Shown: positions 7,953 to 8,808 of the stretch, piece by piece
How the letters are laid out: each line of letters opens with the position of its first letter
How positions within the stretch are numbered: position 1 is the stretch's first letter
NCBI GenBank assembly: GCA_020434605.1
Contig: JAGRAL010000189.1
Span: 1 to 8,808, forward strand
From: Bdellovibrionales bacterium
GTDB taxonomy: Bacteria; Bdellovibrionota; Bdellovibrionia; Bdellovibrionales; UBA840
DNA length: 8,808 bases
Direction of reading: 5' to 3'
Translations under genes and position numbers: made by a program
The notes under the pieces: generated by a model
The model's database searches: none
Seen by the model: the letters and a program-made list of their open reading frames with translations, nothing else
What the model was told of the DNA's origin: nothing

Positions 7953-7956
7953 AGGA
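7953..7956 (+). promoter_or_regulatory. Ribosome-binding site of the 131-residue protein
   Basis: AGGA lies 7 nt upstream of the ATG at 7964, a normal spacing, and supports that start. Confidence 0.6.
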
Positions 7957-7963
7957 TAAAGGC

Positions 7964-8359
7964 ATGTTACTTTTTAAATGTCTTTTCCCGTCTTGGAAGT
8001 TTTTTGATCAAGTAGGGCCGGTCGCTAAATTATATTATCAAACCGAACCACTTACAGAAAACAATTGGACACCTTGTCTTAATACCGCAAAACGAAATCT
8101 TTTTAACATATTTCTAAATCCTAAAGGCAATGCCTATCTTGCCACGCAAGGCTTAGTCGACAACCTAGTTACTAAATTAAACTCCATAGAAAATCTCGAC
8201 GACATCGTCCTTACTACTGAGTACAAACTGGTAGTAAATGTAGTTCGTCAAATTACGCGTCAAACTCGCCCTCAATCTAAAAGTTTTAGATTTAAAATAA
8301 ATGTTACAACACCACAAGAAAACTATGACACCCTCATATCGCATGGGATGGGTTTGTAA
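7964..8359 (+). CDS. Small protein of unknown function, coupled to the downstream membrane protein
   Basis: A 131-residue protein with a good AGGA site 7 nt before its ATG. I cannot name a domain. The N-terminal part is distinctive and aromatic (LFPSWKFFDQVGPVAKLYYQ, residues 7-26). The rest is hydrophilic, with a probable helical section around residues 60-100 and a basic stretch (RQITRQTRPQSKSFRFKI). There is no signal peptide or convincing membrane helix, and cysteines occur at 6 and 38. Its TAA stop (8357-8359) is immediately followed by the ATG of the next gene, so the two are translationally coupled and probably work together, with this protein perhaps sitting on the cytoplasmic face of the membrane partner. 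That role is inference. Confidence 0.82.
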   Translation: MLLFKCLFPSWKFFDQVGPVAKLYYQTEPLTENNWTPCLNTAKRNLFNIFLNPKGNAYLATQGLVDNLVTKLNSIENLDDIVLTTEYKLVVNVVRQITRQTRPQSKSFRFKINVTTPQENYDTLISHGMGL

Positions 8360-8808
8360 ATGAGTGAATTGCAGGTCTTACATTTGACTACAAAACTAAT
8401 ATCCCTAGCCTGTCTGCTTCAGGCTATCGAACTACTACAGCTTAAGTCTATTTGGAGCAAGAACACCATTTGGGACTGGGATACTCTAAAAAATAATTTT
8501 TCAAAAATATATCAAATAATCTTATCTCCCGTTTTAAAAGATTCTGGTTATTACTCTCTACTTGTTTTAACTGTATTATTATCTATTCTTGGAATATTAA
8601 CTAACAACTATTACATTCTTCCTGTATTACTTGTGACGTCTTATTTAAGTTCTATGCGGTGGGGCGGATCGTTTAATGGTGGTAGTGATTACATGACTAT
8701 TTTAGTCTTACTCACATCTACCTCTGCCTTTTTACTGCCGCAATACTCACACTATATTTGGATATATTTAGGTGTGCAGGTTGTACTCTCTTATTTTATT
8801 TCGGGTGT
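8360..8808 (+). CDS. 5' part of a polytopic membrane protein, possibly HTTM-like
   Basis: The frame opens at the ATG directly after the upstream TAA and stays open to the window edge, giving 149 visible residues; the 3' end lies outside. GGGATGGG upstream could serve as its ribosome site within the preceding gene. Hydrophobic segments are visible at about residues 8-26, 64-81, 84-98, 111-127 and 132-147, so this is an integral inner-membrane protein. The short loop RWGGSFNGGSDYM (100-112) between helices reminds me of HTTM proteins, the membrane group related to vitamin K-dependent gamma-carboxylase, where an Asn-Gly-Gly loop is common. That match is from memory and unverified. It is the second gene of a coupled pair with the 131-residue protein. 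Confidence 0.75.
   Translation, partial: MSELQVLHLTTKLISLACLLQAIELLQLKSIWSKNTIWDWDTLKNNFSKIYQIILSPVLKDSGYYSLLVLTVLLSILGILTNNYYILPVLLVTSYLSSMRWGGSFNGGSDYMTILVLLTSTSAFLLPQYSHYIWIYLGVQVVLSYFISG

Noticed and set aside
7929..7957. TTGTTT, 17 nt, TAGGAT as a promoter for the 131-residue protein
   Set aside because: The -10 match is weak and coincides with the ribosome site, which would make the transcript nearly leaderless despite having a good Shine-Dalgarno.
1..8808. CRISPR arrays, tRNA or rRNA genes, insertion sequences
   Set aside because: I saw no regularly spaced repeats, cloverleaf-like segments, transposase motifs or terminal inverted repeats with target duplications; nearly all bases are accounted for by long coding regions.

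Overview
This window is AT-rich by eye and comes from a bacterium. It uses Shine-Dalgarno-led ORFs, short intergenic gaps and a Bcr/CflA-type inner-membrane efflux pump. Several products look exported and carry few recognisable domains. This suggests a Gram-negative host, perhaps a low-GC member of the Bdellovibrionota or a related delta-proteobacterial lineage. That placement is inferred from protein style only, because no marker gene is present.

Layout: (1) Positions 1-5659, plus strand: the 3' part of a very large gene of unknown function, followed after 7 nt by a 1026-residue subtilisin-family (S8) serine protease. The protease has an N-terminal propeptide-like domain, a complete catalytic set and a long C-terminal extension with a DxDxDG calcium-loop motif. 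The ribosome-binding site of the protease overlaps the stop region of the upstream gene, so the two are almost certainly co-transcribed. (2) Positions 5660-5750: a convergent junction with an 18-bp perfect palindrome and a second hairpin-plus-T-run. The second hairpin lies inside the 3' end of the opposing gene. (3) Positions 5692-6564, minus strand: a 290-residue, six-cysteine protein with a hydrophobic N-terminus and no recognised family. (4) Positions 6565-6711: a divergent intergenic region with AT-rich repeats and a plausible plus-strand promoter. (5) Positions 6712-8808, plus strand: a Bcr/CflA-type MFS exporter, then a small 131-residue protein of unknown function. Its stop codon is immediately followed by the start of a polytopic membrane protein that runs off the window and may belong to the HTTM group.

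How the genes work together: the first two genes plausibly form a secreted or envelope module of a large substrate or partner protein plus a protease. The last two are translationally coupled and probably act together at the inner membrane. The MFS gene may share their transcript, since the 40-nt gap contains no visible terminator. No RNA genes, insertion sequences, CRISPR arrays or origins were seen. The most distinctive items are the large unknown protein paired with a modular protease, and the small-protein/membrane-protein couplet at the right edge.
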